Below are positions 18,126 to 27,468 of a stretch of 64,000 bases of DNA, in pieces; position 1 is the first letter of the stretch, and each line of letters begins with the position of its first letter. This DNA comes from an uncultured Eubacteriaceae bacterium. GTDB lineage: Bacteria; Bacillota; Clostridia; Peptostreptococcales; Anaerovoracaceae. The notes under the pieces are model-generated. The model ran no database searches. It worked only from the letters and a program-made list of their open reading frames with translations, and was not told the DNA's origin. The stretch covers positions 124,001 to 188,000 of the forward strand of contig CAIFEY010000001.1 of the NCBI GenBank assembly GCA_903789635.1. The letters are read 5' to 3'. Position numbers and translations under genes: made by a program.

Positions 18126-20108
18126 ATGGCCGAGAATAAGAAGGAGAGGATCAAAGAACTTGTCGACGCGCTGAACCGCGCCGCCCGCGCGTACTACATG
18201 GACGCGGAGGAGATTATGCCGAACATCGAGTACGACCGGATGTACGACGAGCTTCTGGACCTGGAGAAGGAGACGGGCATCATCCTGTCGAACAGCCCGT
18301 CGCAGAACGTCGGATACGAGATCGTCTCAGATCTGCCTAAGGAGCGCCACCCGAGCCGTATGCTGAGCCTGGACAAGACCAAGAGCAGGGAAGAGCTCAG
18401 GGACTGGCTCGGCGATCAGGAGGGCCTGCTCTCCTGGAAGCTGGACGGAATCACAATCGTACTGACATACGACGGCGGAAAACTCGTGAAGGCGCTGACC
18501 AGAGGAAACGGCGACGTCGGAGAGGTCATCACGAACAACGCCAAGGTGTTCGACAATGTGCCGGTGTCCATTGGATTTAAGGGACACATGGTCCTGCGCG
18601 GCGAGGCGGTGATGAAGTACAGCGACTTCGAGAAGATCAACGAGGCGATCGGCGACGCCGACGCGAAGTATAAGAACCCGAGGAACCTCTGCAGCGGCTC
18701 CGTCCGCCAGCTGGATCCGCGCGTGACCAAGGACAGGCACGTCAACTTCATCGCGTTCACGCTGGTCGAGGCGGAGGGCGTGGACTTCCAGGAGCGAAGG
18801 GACAACCAGCTGAACTGGGTCGGCGAACAGGGCTTCGACGTCGTCCCGTTTAAGTATGTAAACAAGGACAACATCCTGGACACGATCGAGTGGTTCGCGC
18901 AGGAGATCGTCAATAACGATTTTCCTTCGGACGGGCTTGTTTTGACCTACAACGACATGGTCTACGGCCGCTCGCTCGGGCAGACCGCCAAGTTCCCTAA
19001 GGACTCGCTCGCCTTCAAGTGGGTTGACCAGAAGGAGAAGACGACGCTGCGCCAGATCGAGTGGAGTGCGTCCAGGACCGGACTGATCAACCCGGTCGCG
19101 ATCTTCGACCCGGTGGAGCTGGAGGGCACGACGGTGAAGAGGGCCTCCGTGCACAACGTCAGCATCATGCGTGAGCTGAAGCTCGGCATCGGCGACACGA
19201 TCACCGTATATAAGTCGAACATGATCATCCCGCAGATCGCGGAGGACCTGACGGGCAGTGACAATATCGAGATTCCGGATACGTGCCCGGTATGCGGCGG
19301 CAAAACCGAGATCCACGAGGACAACGGCGTCCAGACGCTCTACTGCACCAACCCGAAATGTCTCGCCAAGCAGATCAAGAGTTTCTCCCTGTTCGTCTCC
19401 AGGGACGCGATGAACATCGACGGCCTGAGCGACGCGACGATCGAGAAGCTGATCGCTAAGGGGCTGATCACGGAGTTTGCAGACCTGTTCAAATTCGATA
19501 CGTACAGGGATGCGGTCGTCGAGATGGACGGATTCGGGGAGAAGTCGTTCCAGAATCTTGCGGAATCCGTGAAGAGGGCCAGGGAGTCTAACCCGGTCCG
19601 CCTGCTGTACGCGCTCGGAATCCCGGGAATCGGGCTCGCCAACGCCAAGGTTATTGCGAAGGCCTGCGGAAACAGCTGGACGCGCATGCAGAACCTGACG
19701 GAAGATGAGCTGACCGCGATCGACGGCGTCGGAAGCGTGCTGGCAAAGGCATACACCGACTATTTCGCAGACAGCAGACACCAGAAGATCGTTGCGGACA
19801 TCCTGGATCAGGTCACCCTGGACGAGACGGTCGAGGACAGCCCGAACTTCCTGGACGGCATGACGTTCGTCATCACCGGTTCACTGAACCACTACGCGAA
19901 CCGCGAGGAGCTGAAGTCCGAGATCGAGCGCTTCGGCGGAAAGGCAGCGGGCTCCGTCAGCAGTAAGACGACCGCCCTGATCAACAACGACACGACGTCC
20001 ACGAGCGCCAAGAACAACAAGGCGAAGGAGCTCGGAATTCCGATCCTCGACGAGGAAACCATGCAGAAATGGCTGGAAACAGGAGAAAAACCGACCAACG
20101 TCGAGTAG
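18126..20108 (+). CDS. ligA: NAD-dependent DNA ligase LigA (divergent)
   Basis: A 660-residue LigA with the full domain order: Ia (YYMDAEEIMPNIEYDRMYDEL), adenylation domain with active-site Lys in SWKLDGITIVL (about residue 106), OB fold, zinc finger (CPVCGGKTE ... CTNPKC), helix-hairpin-helix repeats (GIPGIGLANAKVIAKACG) and a C-terminal BRCT domain (about 580-655). The usual EPKxDGLA context is replaced by SWKLDG and the N-terminal part departs from the common LigA sequence, so it belongs to a divergent branch. The start is ATG 18126 with AAAGGGG upstream; the track's TTG lies 6 bases earlier. Confidence 0.92.
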   Translation: MAENKKERIKELVDALNRAARAYYMDAEEIMPNIEYDRMYDELLDLEKETGIILSNSPSQNVGYEIVSDLPKERHPSRMLSLDKTKSREELRDWLGDQEGLLSWKLDGITIVLTYDGGKLVKALTRGNGDVGEVITNNAKVFDNVPVSIGFKGHMVLRGEAVMKYSDFEKINEAIGDADAKYKNPRNLCSGSVRQLDPRVTKDRHVNFIAFTLVEAEGVDFQERRDNQLNWVGEQGFDVVPFKYVNKDNILDTIEWFAQEIVNNDFPSDGLVLTYNDMVYGRSLGQTAKFPKDSLAFKWVDQKEKTTLRQIEWSASRTGLINPVAIFDPVELEGTTVKRASVHNVSIMRELKLGIGDTITVYKSNMIIPQIAEDLTGSDNIEIPDTCPVCGGKTEIHEDNGVQTLYCTNPKCLAKQIKSFSLFVSRDAMNIDGLSDATIEKLIAKGLITEFADLFKFDTYRDAVVEMDGFGEKSFQNLAESVKRARESNPVRLLYALGIPGIGLANAKVIAKACGNSWTRMQNLTEDELTAIDGVGSVLAKAYTDYFADSRHQKIVADILDQVTLDETVEDSPNFLDGMTFVITGSLNHYANREELKSEIERFGGKAAGSVSSKTTALINNDTTSTSAKNNKAKELGIPILDEETMQKWLETGEKPTNVE

Positions 20109-20564
20109 ATTGATTGTAACGATATACAAAAATAATGCATAAGTTTGTAACTTGTGCACAATCGAAATGAATAGGCATTGCAGACCGCTGGGTTTTCCGG
20201 CGAGAGCAGTGCCTTTTCTTTTGCCTTCAGCGGTCAAATTGATACAGGTAGAACGAAATTGTTGCAAAATTACTTAATTGCGTATTTCATCAGTTTCCTG
20301 AGGTAGACGATTCGGGCGGATTTTGTCTGGGAAGGGGGCGGGAAGTGACCTACGAGAGGGTGAGATGGGTATGAAAAGGGCCATTTTGAAAATGAATAAA
20401 AAAAGATTTATGTGAATAAAATTGGCTGGAGTGTATAATTGACAGAACATAGCGTGAATAAAGTGAGCAAAAAAAGCATTGGAAAATCAATGCGTTAAAG
20501 GGTAATCTGACGTTTTGCCATCGTCAAAAGATTCACAGGGAACATGAATATCCTTCCTTCATAG
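20109..20564. other. Gene-free gap after ligA
   Basis: It includes a copy-like segment of the dispersed repeat (CATCAG at 20288, TTTGTCTG at 20332), a TTGACA-like site near 20440 and a hairpin GCATTG-GAAAAT-CAATGC near 20477. No coding sequence is evident. Confidence 0.5.
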
Positions 20565-20602
20565 CAACATTGCAGTGACAACATAGTGCCTTTGCAATGT
20601 TG
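20565..20602. promoter_or_regulatory. 10-bp perfect inverted repeat, putative operator of putP
   Basis: CAACATTGCA, an 18-base spacer, TGCAATGTTG. The right arm overlaps the -35 box of the putP promoter. It could be a repressor operator or, as RNA, an upstream hairpin. Confidence 0.6.
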
Positions 20603-20628
20603 ACAATGATATACCCGTATGTGATAAT
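20600..20628 (+). promoter_or_regulatory. Promoter of putP
   Basis: TTGACA, a 17-base spacer, GATAAT. Transcription would start near 20635, leaving a leader of about 175 bases before putP. Confidence 0.7.
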
Positions 20629-20772
20629 ATATGTATAATTTTTATCAATGACGAGATTACGCAATCTAATATTTTGAAATAGGCGTAACCTGTGGAAACC
20701 GTCGTTGATCGGTAATTAAACATCATCTATGAAGGGTATTTCTAAAAATCAAGAGTCAAAAAAGGGAGGAAA

Positions 20773-20805
20773 ATGAGTAGCCCCGTTTCCGCGGTTATCA
20801 TATAA
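20773..20805 (+). CDS. Ten-codon upstream ORF in the putP leader
   Basis: ATG 20773 follows an AAAGGGAGGAAA ribosome-binding site and encodes MSSPVSAVII before TAA. It is in the same frame as putP, which starts two codons later at 20812 without a ribosome-binding site of its own. It is either a leader peptide coupling translation or a remnant of a longer N-terminus cut by a stop. Its translation is inferred only. Confidence 0.45.
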   Translation: MSSPVSAVII

Positions 20806-20811
20806 GTCACT

Positions 20812-22368
20812 ATGACCCTAGCATTGGAAGTCGGCACGATAGCCGTATACATGGTTGCCATGATCGCTATCGGTGTCAGCGTATCGAAGAAAAATAAGTC
20901 GACAGAAGAATATTACCTGGGCGGACGTCAGCTTGGACCGTTCGTCACCGCAATGAGTGCGGAAGCATCGGATATGAGCAGCTGGCTGCTCATGGGACTG
21001 CCGGGCGTAGCGCTGTTCGGACTGATCGGCGGAGGCGGAACCTTCGCAGAAGCATTCTGGACCGCAGCGGGACTCGCAGTCGGAACTTACGTTAACTGGC
21101 TGGTCGTCGCTAAGCCGCTGAGAATCTACTCTGAGCATATCGACGCCAACACCATTCCGGATTTCTTCTCTAACCGTTTCCAGGAAAAGAACGGCGTCCT
21201 GCTCGCCATCAGCGCGATCATCATCGTCATCTTCTTTATCCCGTACGTAGCATCCGGATTCGCATCCGTAGGAAAGCTGTTCAACACACTGTTCAGCGTT
21301 AACTACCACACCGTAATGATCATCGGTGCCCTGGTAATCGCAACTTACACCATCCTCGGCGGATTCCTCGCGTCGTCCTTCACGGACTTTGTACAGTCCA
21401 TCATCATGACGATCGCGCTGATCGTCGTATTATGGTTCTGCCTCAGCACAGCGAATGGCTGGGACAACGCAATCGGCGCAGCTGCCAACCAGGTTCCGGG
21501 ATACTTCAAGCTGAACGCTCCGGACGGATCCTACTCACCGCTGACCATCGTATCCAACTTCGCATGGGGACTCGGATACTGCGGAATGCCGCACATCCTG
21601 CTCCGTTTCATGGCGATCGAGGATGATAAGAAGATCAAGGTTTCCCGTCGTATCGCATCCACATGGGTAGTCATCTCCATGGGATGTGCGGTACTGATCG
21701 GTGTCCTCGGATTCTCCGTTGCCAAGCACTTCAACATGTTTGCTAACGCGCACTTCGACGCAGAGAGAATCATCATCTACATCGCAGACCAGATTGCACA
21801 GATCAACCCGATCTTCGCGGTCATCGGAGGTCTGATCCTTTCCGGAATCCTCGCAGCAACGATGTCCACAGCAAGCGGACAGATGCTGGCTGCATCCTCC
21901 AGTGTATCGGAGAACCTGATCCACCACTTCTTCATGAAGGACCTGCCTGCTAAGAAGGGCATCGTCATCGCGAGAATCACTGTACTGTGCATCACGATCC
22001 TGGCAGTCATCTTTGCCTGGAACCCGAACAGTTCTGTATTCCGTATCGTATCCTTCGCATGGGGCGGATTCGGCGCATCCTTCGGACCGCTGATGCTCTG
22101 CTGCCTGTTCTGGAGAAAGACGAACGTTCAGGGCGCGATCGCCGGCGTTCTCTCCGGCGGTGCGATGATCTTCATCTGGAAGTTCGGAATCGCTAAGCTC
22201 GGCGGAATCTTCGCCATCTACGAGTTGCTGCCGGCATTCGTCGTCAGTCTCATCGTCATCATCGTAGTCACACTGGCTACGGGCGGTGCCAAGGAAGAGA
22301 TTGCTGCAGTATTTGACGAGGTTAAGCAGATCAAGAAGAGCGGAATCAACGTCGCAGAACTCGACTAG
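20812..22368 (+). CDS. putP: Sodium/proline symporter
   Basis: A 518-residue SSS-family transporter with about 13 membrane helices. Signature stretches are YYLGGRQLGPFVTAMSAEASDMSSWLLMGLPG, the sodium/proline-binding region of PutP, and TMSTASGQMLAASSSVSENL. It imports proline with Na+. ATG 20812 gives the usual N-terminal length but has no Shine-Dalgarno; the only strong one serves the short upstream ORF, so initiation is probably by coupling. Proline uptake fits with the racemase-family cluster at 53854-58842. Confidence 0.93.
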   Translation: MTLALEVGTIAVYMVAMIAIGVSVSKKNKSTEEYYLGGRQLGPFVTAMSAEASDMSSWLLMGLPGVALFGLIGGGGTFAEAFWTAAGLAVGTYVNWLVVAKPLRIYSEHIDANTIPDFFSNRFQEKNGVLLAISAIIIVIFFIPYVASGFASVGKLFNTLFSVNYHTVMIIGALVIATYTILGGFLASSFTDFVQSIIMTIALIVVLWFCLSTANGWDNAIGAAANQVPGYFKLNAPDGSYSPLTIVSNFAWGLGYCGMPHILLRFMAIEDDKKIKVSRRIASTWVVISMGCAVLIGVLGFSVAKHFNMFANAHFDAERIIIYIADQIAQINPIFAVIGGLILSGILAATMSTASGQMLAASSSVSENLIHHFFMKDLPAKKGIVIARITVLCITILAVIFAWNPNSSVFRIVSFAWGGFGASFGPLMLCCLFWRKTNVQGAIAGVLSGGAMIFIWKFGIAKLGGIFAIYELLPAFVVSLIVIIVVTLATGGAKEEIAAVFDEVKQIKKSGINVAELD

Positions 22369-22425
22369 TTCGCTCGGGAATTTAATCACGTAGAAAGTGC
22401 TGTAAGGCAGCCTTTCATAGATGAA

Positions 22426-22460
22426 AGGGACCGCCATTCCGTTGGCGGCCCTCTTTTTTT
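22426..22460 (+). terminator. Intrinsic terminator of putP
   Basis: GGG-A-CCGCCA and TGGCGG-CCC around a short loop, followed by CTCTTTTTTT. Confidence 0.88.
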
Positions 22461-22822
22461 CAGTCTTTCTGGGGTTTTCATTCGCCATCCGAACGGGAGA
22501 TTTTTCGAGCGTCCCGTGCACGGAAATTTGTGGGCAAAGGCGCGCCGCTTCGGCTTTACCGGCGGCGGAAAGTGTGGTAAAGTGTCTGATGATGGACGGT
22601 ATTCAAGCTCGAAACTGTACCAGTTGTAATAAAACTGAATAAACGGGCTTTCAATCTTAACGTTCATCCGTTGCCGGGGCAGCAGGCTTCCCGGATTCCG
22701 CGTCTTCGCGTGATCCGGAGAATAATCAGGCTGCGCGGCAGGCGGATTTTTTTTCTGTGCGCGGACCGACTTTGTCTGAGCGGCCGCAAGCAGGCGTCAG
22801 AACGGAAAGGAAGGTTAACACA
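22461..22822. other. Gene-free gap before panD
   Basis: No gene seen; the 73-codon ORF at 22421 is a chance reading that begins inside the putP terminator. A TTTGTCTG core is at 22771. No clear promoter for panD was found. Confidence 0.5.
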
Positions 22823-23215
22823 ATGAGAATTCCAATGTTGGTAGGCAAAATTCACCGGGCCACAGTCACACAGGCGGAGCTGAACTATGTGGGCAGCATC
22901 ACCGTCGACAAGGATTTCCTGGACAAGGCGGGAATCCGCGAGTATCAGAAGGTGGACATCGCGAACGTCGACAACGGCGCGCGCTTCTCCACGTACACGA
23001 TCGCGGGAGAGCCGGGCAGCGGCATCATCTGTCTGAACGGGGCGGCGGCGCGCTGCGCGAGCACCGGGGATAAGGTGATCATCATGGCGTACGGCGAGAT
23101 GACGCCGGAGGAGGCCGACGAGTACGCGCCGAAGGTCGTTTTCCTCGGAGAAGGGAATAAAATCGAACGAGTCACCAACTACGAACACCACGGGCGTCTG
23201 GAGGACATGCGGTAA
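22823..23215 (+). CDS. panD: Aspartate 1-decarboxylase proenzyme
   Basis: A 130-residue pyruvoyl enzyme making beta-alanine for pantothenate and coenzyme A. The self-cleavage site Gly24-Ser25 lies in [11 protein letters not shown]; Ser25 becomes the pyruvoyl group. The conserved NGAAAR stretch is present. The track begins 22 codons earlier; ATG 22823 has GGAAAGGAAGG 6-8 bases upstream and gives the family start [17 protein letters not shown]. No other pantothenate genes are adjacent. Confidence 0.95.
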   Translation: MRIPMLVGKIHRATVTQAELNYVGSITVDKDFLDKAGIREYQKVDIANVDNGARFSTYTIAGEPGSGIICLNGAAARCASTGDKVIIMAYGEMTPEEADEYAPKVVFLGEGNKIERVTNYEHHGRLEDMR

Positions 23216-23222
23216 TTCCGCC

Positions 23223-23251
23223 TTGACAGTGCCCGTATAAAATCATATAAT
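23223..23251 (+). promoter_or_regulatory. Consensus promoter of the SRP RNA gene
   Basis: TTGACA, exactly 17 bases, TATAAT: a perfect sigma-70-type promoter, as expected for a stable RNA. Confidence 0.92.
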
Positions 23252-23257
23252 TGATAA

Positions 23258-23416
23258 GACAATTTGTCCTTTAACAGCTCCGTCTGTCTGGGTCTGGGTC
23301 CTGCGCAATAGGATGCCGTGAACCTTGTCAGGTCCGGAAGGAAGCAGCAATAAGCGGATGTTTCTATGTGCCGCAGATAAGCCTTTTCCTAATTTCATGC
23401 GGAGCTGTTAAAGGGC
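23258..23416 (+). ncRNA. ffs: Signal recognition particle RNA
   Basis: It contains the invariant domain IV sequence GTCAGGTCCGGAAGGAAGCA (about 23327-23346), which binds Ffh. The ends are closed by a perfect 15-bp helix, CCTTTAACAGCTCCG (23268) with CGGAGCTGTTAAAGG (23400). It lies between a consensus promoter and dnaX, the conserved Gram-positive arrangement. Ends are estimated from promoter and helix. It is about 150 bases, shorter than the 270-base Bacillus form. No T tract follows, so some transcripts may read into dnaX. Confidence 0.93.
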
Positions 23417-23464
23417 AATTGTTGTATTGCAGGGGAAATTTCTGTACAGGAGGAGGAATGCTGT

Positions 23465-25480
23465 ATGGCGGAATATCGTGCGCTTTACCGGGAAACGAGG
23501 CCGGAGGTCTTTTCGGAGATTCTCGGGCAGGATCACATCGTGAAGATTCTTAAGCACCAGATCGCGACGGGGACGGTGAGCCACGCGTATCTGTTCTGCG
23601 GGACGCGCGGAACGGGAAAGACGACGACGGCGAGAATCCTCGCGAAGGCGGTCAACTGCACCGCGCCGCAGGGCGAGCGCCCGTGCGGTGTCTGTGATAC
23701 CTGCAGGGCGATCGCGGCCGGCAATTACCTGGATGTCGTCGAGATCGACGCGGCGTCCAACAACGGCGTCGACAACATCCGCGAGCTCCGCGAGAGCGTC
23801 AACTACCCGCCGTCGATCGGCAGGCGCAAGGTCTACATCATCGACGAGGTGCACATGCTGTCCACGGGCGCGTTCAACGCCCTCCTGAAGACGCTGGAGG
23901 AGCCGCCGGAGCACGTCATGTTCATCCTCGCAACGACGAACCCGGAGAAGCTCCCGCAGACGATCCTCTCGCGCTGCATGCGGCTGGACTTCCGGCGTGT
24001 GCCGGCAGAGATCCTGGCCGCGCACATGGCGGACATCTGCAGACAAAAAGGAGTCGGCATCACAGAGGACGCACTGCGCCTGCTGGCCGGAAACGCGGAC
24101 GGCTCCGTCCGTGACTCTCTGAGCATCCTGGAGCAGTGCCTGTCGTCCGGCGAGAAGGAACTGACGAGGGACATCGTTCTCGACTTCCTCGGCACGGCGC
24201 CGGTGGACTTCTTCCTGGACCTGACCGAGAAGGTCATGACCAAGAACGTCTCGGGCGCGTTCATGCTCCTGGACGACGCGCTGCGCGAGGGCAAGGACGT
24301 CCGCCAGCTCATGAAGGACTGGATGGCGCATCTCAGGAACCTGATGATCGCCAAGTACGTGCAGGATCCGGGCGACATGCTGAACCTGTCGAGCGAGAAC
24401 ATCGCGCTGCTGCAGAATCAGGCACTGAAGATCGGCATCTCCGAGCTGAATCACGCGATCGTCACGATCGCGCGGGCGATCAACGACGCGAGATACTCCA
24501 CACAGGCGAGAATCCTGATGGAGGTCACGATCGTCACAATCGCGTCCGGCATGGACTACGGCAAGGGCCAGATCCCGGCGCCGCAGCACACCGTGATCCC
24601 GCAGGCGCGGGCCAGTCAGGCGCCGCAGGGATACCAGCCATCTGCACAGCCGATGCGCGGAGCCCAGTCGCCGCAGGCCTTTGCGCCGGTGCCTCCGCAG
24701 GGCATGCCGGTGAACGCGCAGACGCCTGGCATGATGCCAGGCATGGCGCCGGGAATGGATCCGAGTGCTGTTCAGAATCCGCAGTATGCGGGCGGGCAGC
24801 CGGTGAACGGGACGGCACCTGGCATGATGCCTGGAGCGGCGCCGGGAACGGACCCGAACGCGGCCCAGAATTCGCAGTATGCGGGCGGGCAGCCGGCGAA
24901 CGCACCGGCACCTGGCATGATGCCTGGAGCGGCGCCGGGAATGGATCCGAATGCCGCTCAGAATCCGCAGTACGCGGGCGGGCAGCCGGCGAACGCGCCT
25001 GCACCAGGTATGACGCCGGGAGCGGCGCCGGGAATGGATCCGAGCGCAGCCCAGAATCCGCAGTATGCGGGCGGACAGCCGGCGAGTGCGCCGGCAGGAG
25101 AAGCAGCCCCGGCGGCCCCGCAGGCGGCGCAGCCGCAGCAGGAGCCGGAGCTCTCCGCGCAGGAGCTGCAGGACATCTGGCGCATGACCTTTGAGGAGGT
25201 CGAGCACGAGGTCCCGAAGCTGAACGTCATGCGCAGGGCTTCGCTCGCCGCGATCACGGGGAACCAGTACAAGGTGCTCTGCGAGAACAAGCTCGACGCC
25301 TCGGTGCTGAAGTCGGAGAAGGACTTCCTCGACGCCCGCATGAGCAGAAGGATGGGCAGGCCGATGGTCATGGTCCTGAAATCGGCGCAGGGCGGCAGGG
25401 GAGACGACCGCGAGGAGAAGCTTGAGAAGGAAGCCGAGGAGGCCTCCCGGCTGCTCGGCGTGGACGTCAAGCTCGTGTAA
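23465..25480 (+). CDS. dnaX: DNA polymerase III subunit gamma/tau
   Basis: A 671-residue clamp-loader ATPase. Walker A is GTRGTGKT (residues 46-53), a zinc module CTAPQGERPCGVCDTC follows, and Walker B is IIDEVHML. Domain III ends near residue 360. A proline/glycine/methionine-rich linker (about 370-545) follows, holding four 31-residue repeats, then a C-terminal tau-like domain. ATG 23465 has AGGAGGA 8 bases upstream. It is the first gene after SRP RNA and before ybaB and recR. The repeats make it longer than usual. Confidence 0.95.
   Translation: MAEYRALYRETRPEVFSEILGQDHIVKILKHQIATGTVSHAYLFCGTRGTGKTTTARILAKAVNCTAPQGERPCGVCDTCRAIAAGNYLDVVEIDAASNNGVDNIRELRESVNYPPSIGRRKVYIIDEVHMLSTGAFNALLKTLEEPPEHVMFILATTNPEKLPQTILSRCMRLDFRRVPAEILAAHMADICRQKGVGITEDALRLLAGNADGSVRDSLSILEQCLSSGEKELTRDIVLDFLGTAPVDFFLDLTEKVMTKNVSGAFMLLDDALREGKDVRQLMKDWMAHLRNLMIAKYVQDPGDMLNLSSENIALLQNQALKIGISELNHAIVTIARAINDARYSTQARILMEVTIVTIASGMDYGKGQIPAPQHTVIPQARASQAPQGYQPSAQPMRGAQSPQAFAPVPPQGMPVNAQTPGMMPGMAPGMDPSAVQNPQYAGGQPVNGTAPGMMPGAAPGTDPNAAQNSQYAGGQPANAPAPGMMPGAAPGMDPNAAQNPQYAGGQPANAPAPGMTPGAAPGMDPSAAQNPQYAGGQPASAPAGEAAPAAPQAAQPQQEPELSAQELQDIWRMTFEEVEHEVPKLNVMRRASLAAITGNQYKVLCENKLDASVLKSEKDFLDARMSRRMGRPMVMVLKSAQGGRGDDREEKLEKEAEEASRLLGVDVKLV
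24728..25099 (+). repeat. Four 93-bp tandem repeats inside dnaX
   Basis: Units start at 24728, 24821, 24914 and 25007. Each encodes 31 residues of the type GMMPGAAPGMDPNAAQNPQY followed by AGGQPANAPAP. They keep the reading frame and lie in the flexible linker of tau. Confidence 0.95.
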
Positions 25481-25554
25481 CGGGCGCGCGGCGCAGCGCG
25501 GCACGTCGCACCGGCGTTCCGCGCGGGAAAAGACGTTCACCGCGGGGACAGCGA

Positions 25555-25583
25555 TTTACGATGCCGCGGATTTAAGATATAAT
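25555..25583 (+). promoter_or_regulatory. Promoter for ybaB-recR
   Basis: TTTACG, a 17-base spacer, TATAAT. It gives the ybaB-recR pair its own transcription start after dnaX. Confidence 0.7.
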
Positions 25584-25635
25584 GGTAAGGAAAAACGAAC
25601 GGTGAACAGCCGTTAACCAGAACGGAGGAAATAGA

Positions 25636-25998
25636 ATGGGAAGAGGAATGAGAGCAGGCCGCGTCAAGAAGACTGGCGGCGGAGGCGGAAAGAAAGCTCA
25701 GCAGGCACAGATTCAGCAGCTGCAGGAGATGCAGAAGCAGATGGAATCCATGCAGGAGGAGCTCGAGGAGAAGGAAGTCAGCACTTCCGCAGGCGGCGGA
25801 GTCGTTAAGGCGACCATCAACGGAAAGAAGGAGATCGTCAGCCTGACCATCGACCCGGACGTCGTAGACCCGGATGACGTAGAGACTCTGCAGGACCTGG
25901 TCATCGCAGCCGTCAACGAGGGCATGCGCCAGATCGACGAGATGAGCAATAACGCATACAACAGCCTGACCGGCGGGCTGAACATTCCGGGACTGTAA
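25636..25998 (+). CDS. YbaB/EbfC family nucleoid-associated protein
   Basis: A 120-residue small DNA-binding protein. Residues about 20-50 form a long Gln/Glu/Met-rich helix, followed by the family core GGGVVKATINGKKEIVSLTIDP and VDPDDVETLQDLVIAAVNEG. Family members bind DNA as dimers. The Gly/Lys/Arg-rich N-terminus (MGRGMRAGRVKKTGGGGG) is a small basic extension. It lies 12 bases upstream of recR, as in the B. subtilis dnaX-yaaK-recR order. Confidence 0.93.
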   Translation: MGRGMRAGRVKKTGGGGGKKAQQAQIQQLQEMQKQMESMQEELEEKEVSTSAGGGVVKATINGKKEIVSLTIDPDVVDPDDVETLQDLVIAAVNEGMRQIDEMSNNAYNSLTGGLNIPGL

Positions 25999-26010
25999 AG
26001 AGGCGGAGCC

Positions 26011-26610
26011 ATGCAGTATCCGAAACCACTGGGAAGACTGATCGGAGAGCTTTCCAAGCTTCCGGGAATCGGCAGTAAAAGTGCCCAGAGACTTGCCTTT
26101 CATATTTTGTCGATCAGCGACAAGGAGGCAGAGGGGCTCGCGGACGCGATCATGCAGGCCAAGCAGACGATGCACTACTGCTCCGTGTGCGGCAACCTGA
26201 CGGACCGTGACCCGTGTGAGATTTGTACGGACCCGAGCCGGAATCCGGATATCCTCTGCGTGGTGGAGACGCCGCAGGACGTCCTCGCGATGGAGCGGAT
26301 CAAGGAATATCATGGACGCTATCACGTGCTGAACGGCGTGATTTCGCCGATGGACGGAATCGGACTGGAGGACATCAACCTGACCTCGCTGATCAAGCGG
26401 CTGCAGGAGCATCCGGAGATTCAGGAGGTTATCCTGGCGACCAACCCGAACATTGAGGGCGAGGCGACGGCGATGTACATCGCGCGCCTGCTGAAGCCGT
26501 CCGGGATCAAGGTCACCCGCATCGCGCACGGCCTGCCGGTCGGAGGAGATCTGGAATACGCGGACGAGGTGACGCTCCTGAAGGCGATGGAAGGACGGAC
26601 TTCGATCTAG
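26011..26610 (+). CDS. recR: Recombination mediator protein RecR
   Basis: A 199-residue RecR, which works with RecF/RecO in loading RecA at gaps. It has the N-terminal helix-hairpin-helix ([15 protein letters not shown]), a C4 zinc finger ([16 protein letters not shown], residues about 58-73), a Toprim domain ([15 protein letters not shown]) and the C-terminal [16 protein letters not shown]. Length and order are normal. Confidence 0.96.
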   Translation: MQYPKPLGRLIGELSKLPGIGSKSAQRLAFHILSISDKEAEGLADAIMQAKQTMHYCSVCGNLTDRDPCEICTDPSRNPDILCVVETPQDVLAMERIKEYHGRYHVLNGVISPMDGIGLEDINLTSLIKRLQEHPEIQEVILATNPNIEGEATAMYIARLLKPSGIKVTRIAHGLPVGGDLEYADEVTLLKAMEGRTSI

Positions 26611-26627
26611 CAGAAACATGAATGATG

Positions 26628-26667
26628 CGGCAGACTGCGGCCCTGTGGGCGGAGGTCTGCCGTTTTA
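26628..26667 (+). terminator. Intrinsic terminator after recR
   Basis: CGGCAGAC pairs with GTCTGCCG, with an inner GC stem, followed by TTTT. Confidence 0.8.
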
Positions 26668-26793
26668 TTGTGTATGCAGGCGGGCATAAATGAAGGTAGA
26701 CACAAAAAAGTACTGTTCGCCGCGGTGAATTGGCAGAATCTGCTGAAGTTCCCCTTTCTCCCGCGGCAAAAAGTAATCAGCAAGGAGACGAAC

Positions 26794-27279
26794 ATGTCTG
26801 TGGATAAAGTAAAACAGTATTTCAAGCAGTTCGGGATGGAGGACAAGGTGCTGGAGTTCGACGTGTCCAGCGCAACCGTCGACCTGGCGGCCGAGGCCGT
26901 CGGCGTCGAGGGCGCCCGAATCTGTAAAACCCTGACGTTCAAAGATCCGGAGAACGAGGATGGGTGCATCCTGGTCCAGATGGCCGGAGACGCGCGCGTG
27001 AACAACGGAAAGTTCAAACGGACCTTTGGATTTAAGCCGACGATGCTGCCGGCGCAGGAGGCCCTGCGCATCACGGGCCATGCCGTAGGCGGGGTCTGCG
27101 GCTTCGCGATTGAGAACCCGCTCGTGAAGATCTATGTCGACGACTCTGTCAAGCGCTTCCCATCGGTATTTCCGGCGGCCGGAAGCGGGAACAGCGCGAT
27201 CGAGCTGACGCCGGACGAGCTGTACCGGTACTCAAACGCCCTGGACTGGGTCGACGTCTGCAAGATCCCGGAAGCTTAG
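26794..27279 (+). CDS. YbaK/EbsC-family aminoacyl-tRNA deacylase
   Basis: A 161-residue protein related to YbaK/ProX editing domains, which hydrolyse mischarged tRNA such as Cys-tRNA(Pro). The conserved active-site Lys is in ARICKTLTF (about residue 45), and the C-terminal half has GHAVGGVCGFAIENPLVKIYVDDS and SGNSAIELTPDEL. ATG 26794 follows AAGGAG; the track start 42 codons upstream runs through a non-conserved leader. It appears to be a single gene. The exact tRNA specificity cannot be read. Confidence 0.88.
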   Translation: MSVDKVKQYFKQFGMEDKVLEFDVSSATVDLAAEAVGVEGARICKTLTFKDPENEDGCILVQMAGDARVNNGKFKRTFGFKPTMLPAQEALRITGHAVGGVCGFAIENPLVKIYVDDSVKRFPSVFPAAGSGNSAIELTPDELYRYSNALDWVDVCKIPEA

Positions 27280-27468
27280 ATCGCCCGGAACCAGGAATGA
27301 ATGCGGACCCGCGATGAAGAGGATCAGCAGGATTCACGGCGCACGGATCTGCGGCAAACGCTCGGGCATATGCTCACATACGAACATAGACGCGTACGAT
27401 TAGTACGATTATGCACAGGGATAACGAGTAAAACGGATAACTTTTTGCGGCAGGAAGAAGGGAGAACC

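Noticed and set aside
27280-27468. LexA (SOS) box upstream of uvrB
   Set aside because: CGAACATAGACGCG only half-matches the CGAAC-N4-GTTCG form; the second half-site is missing.
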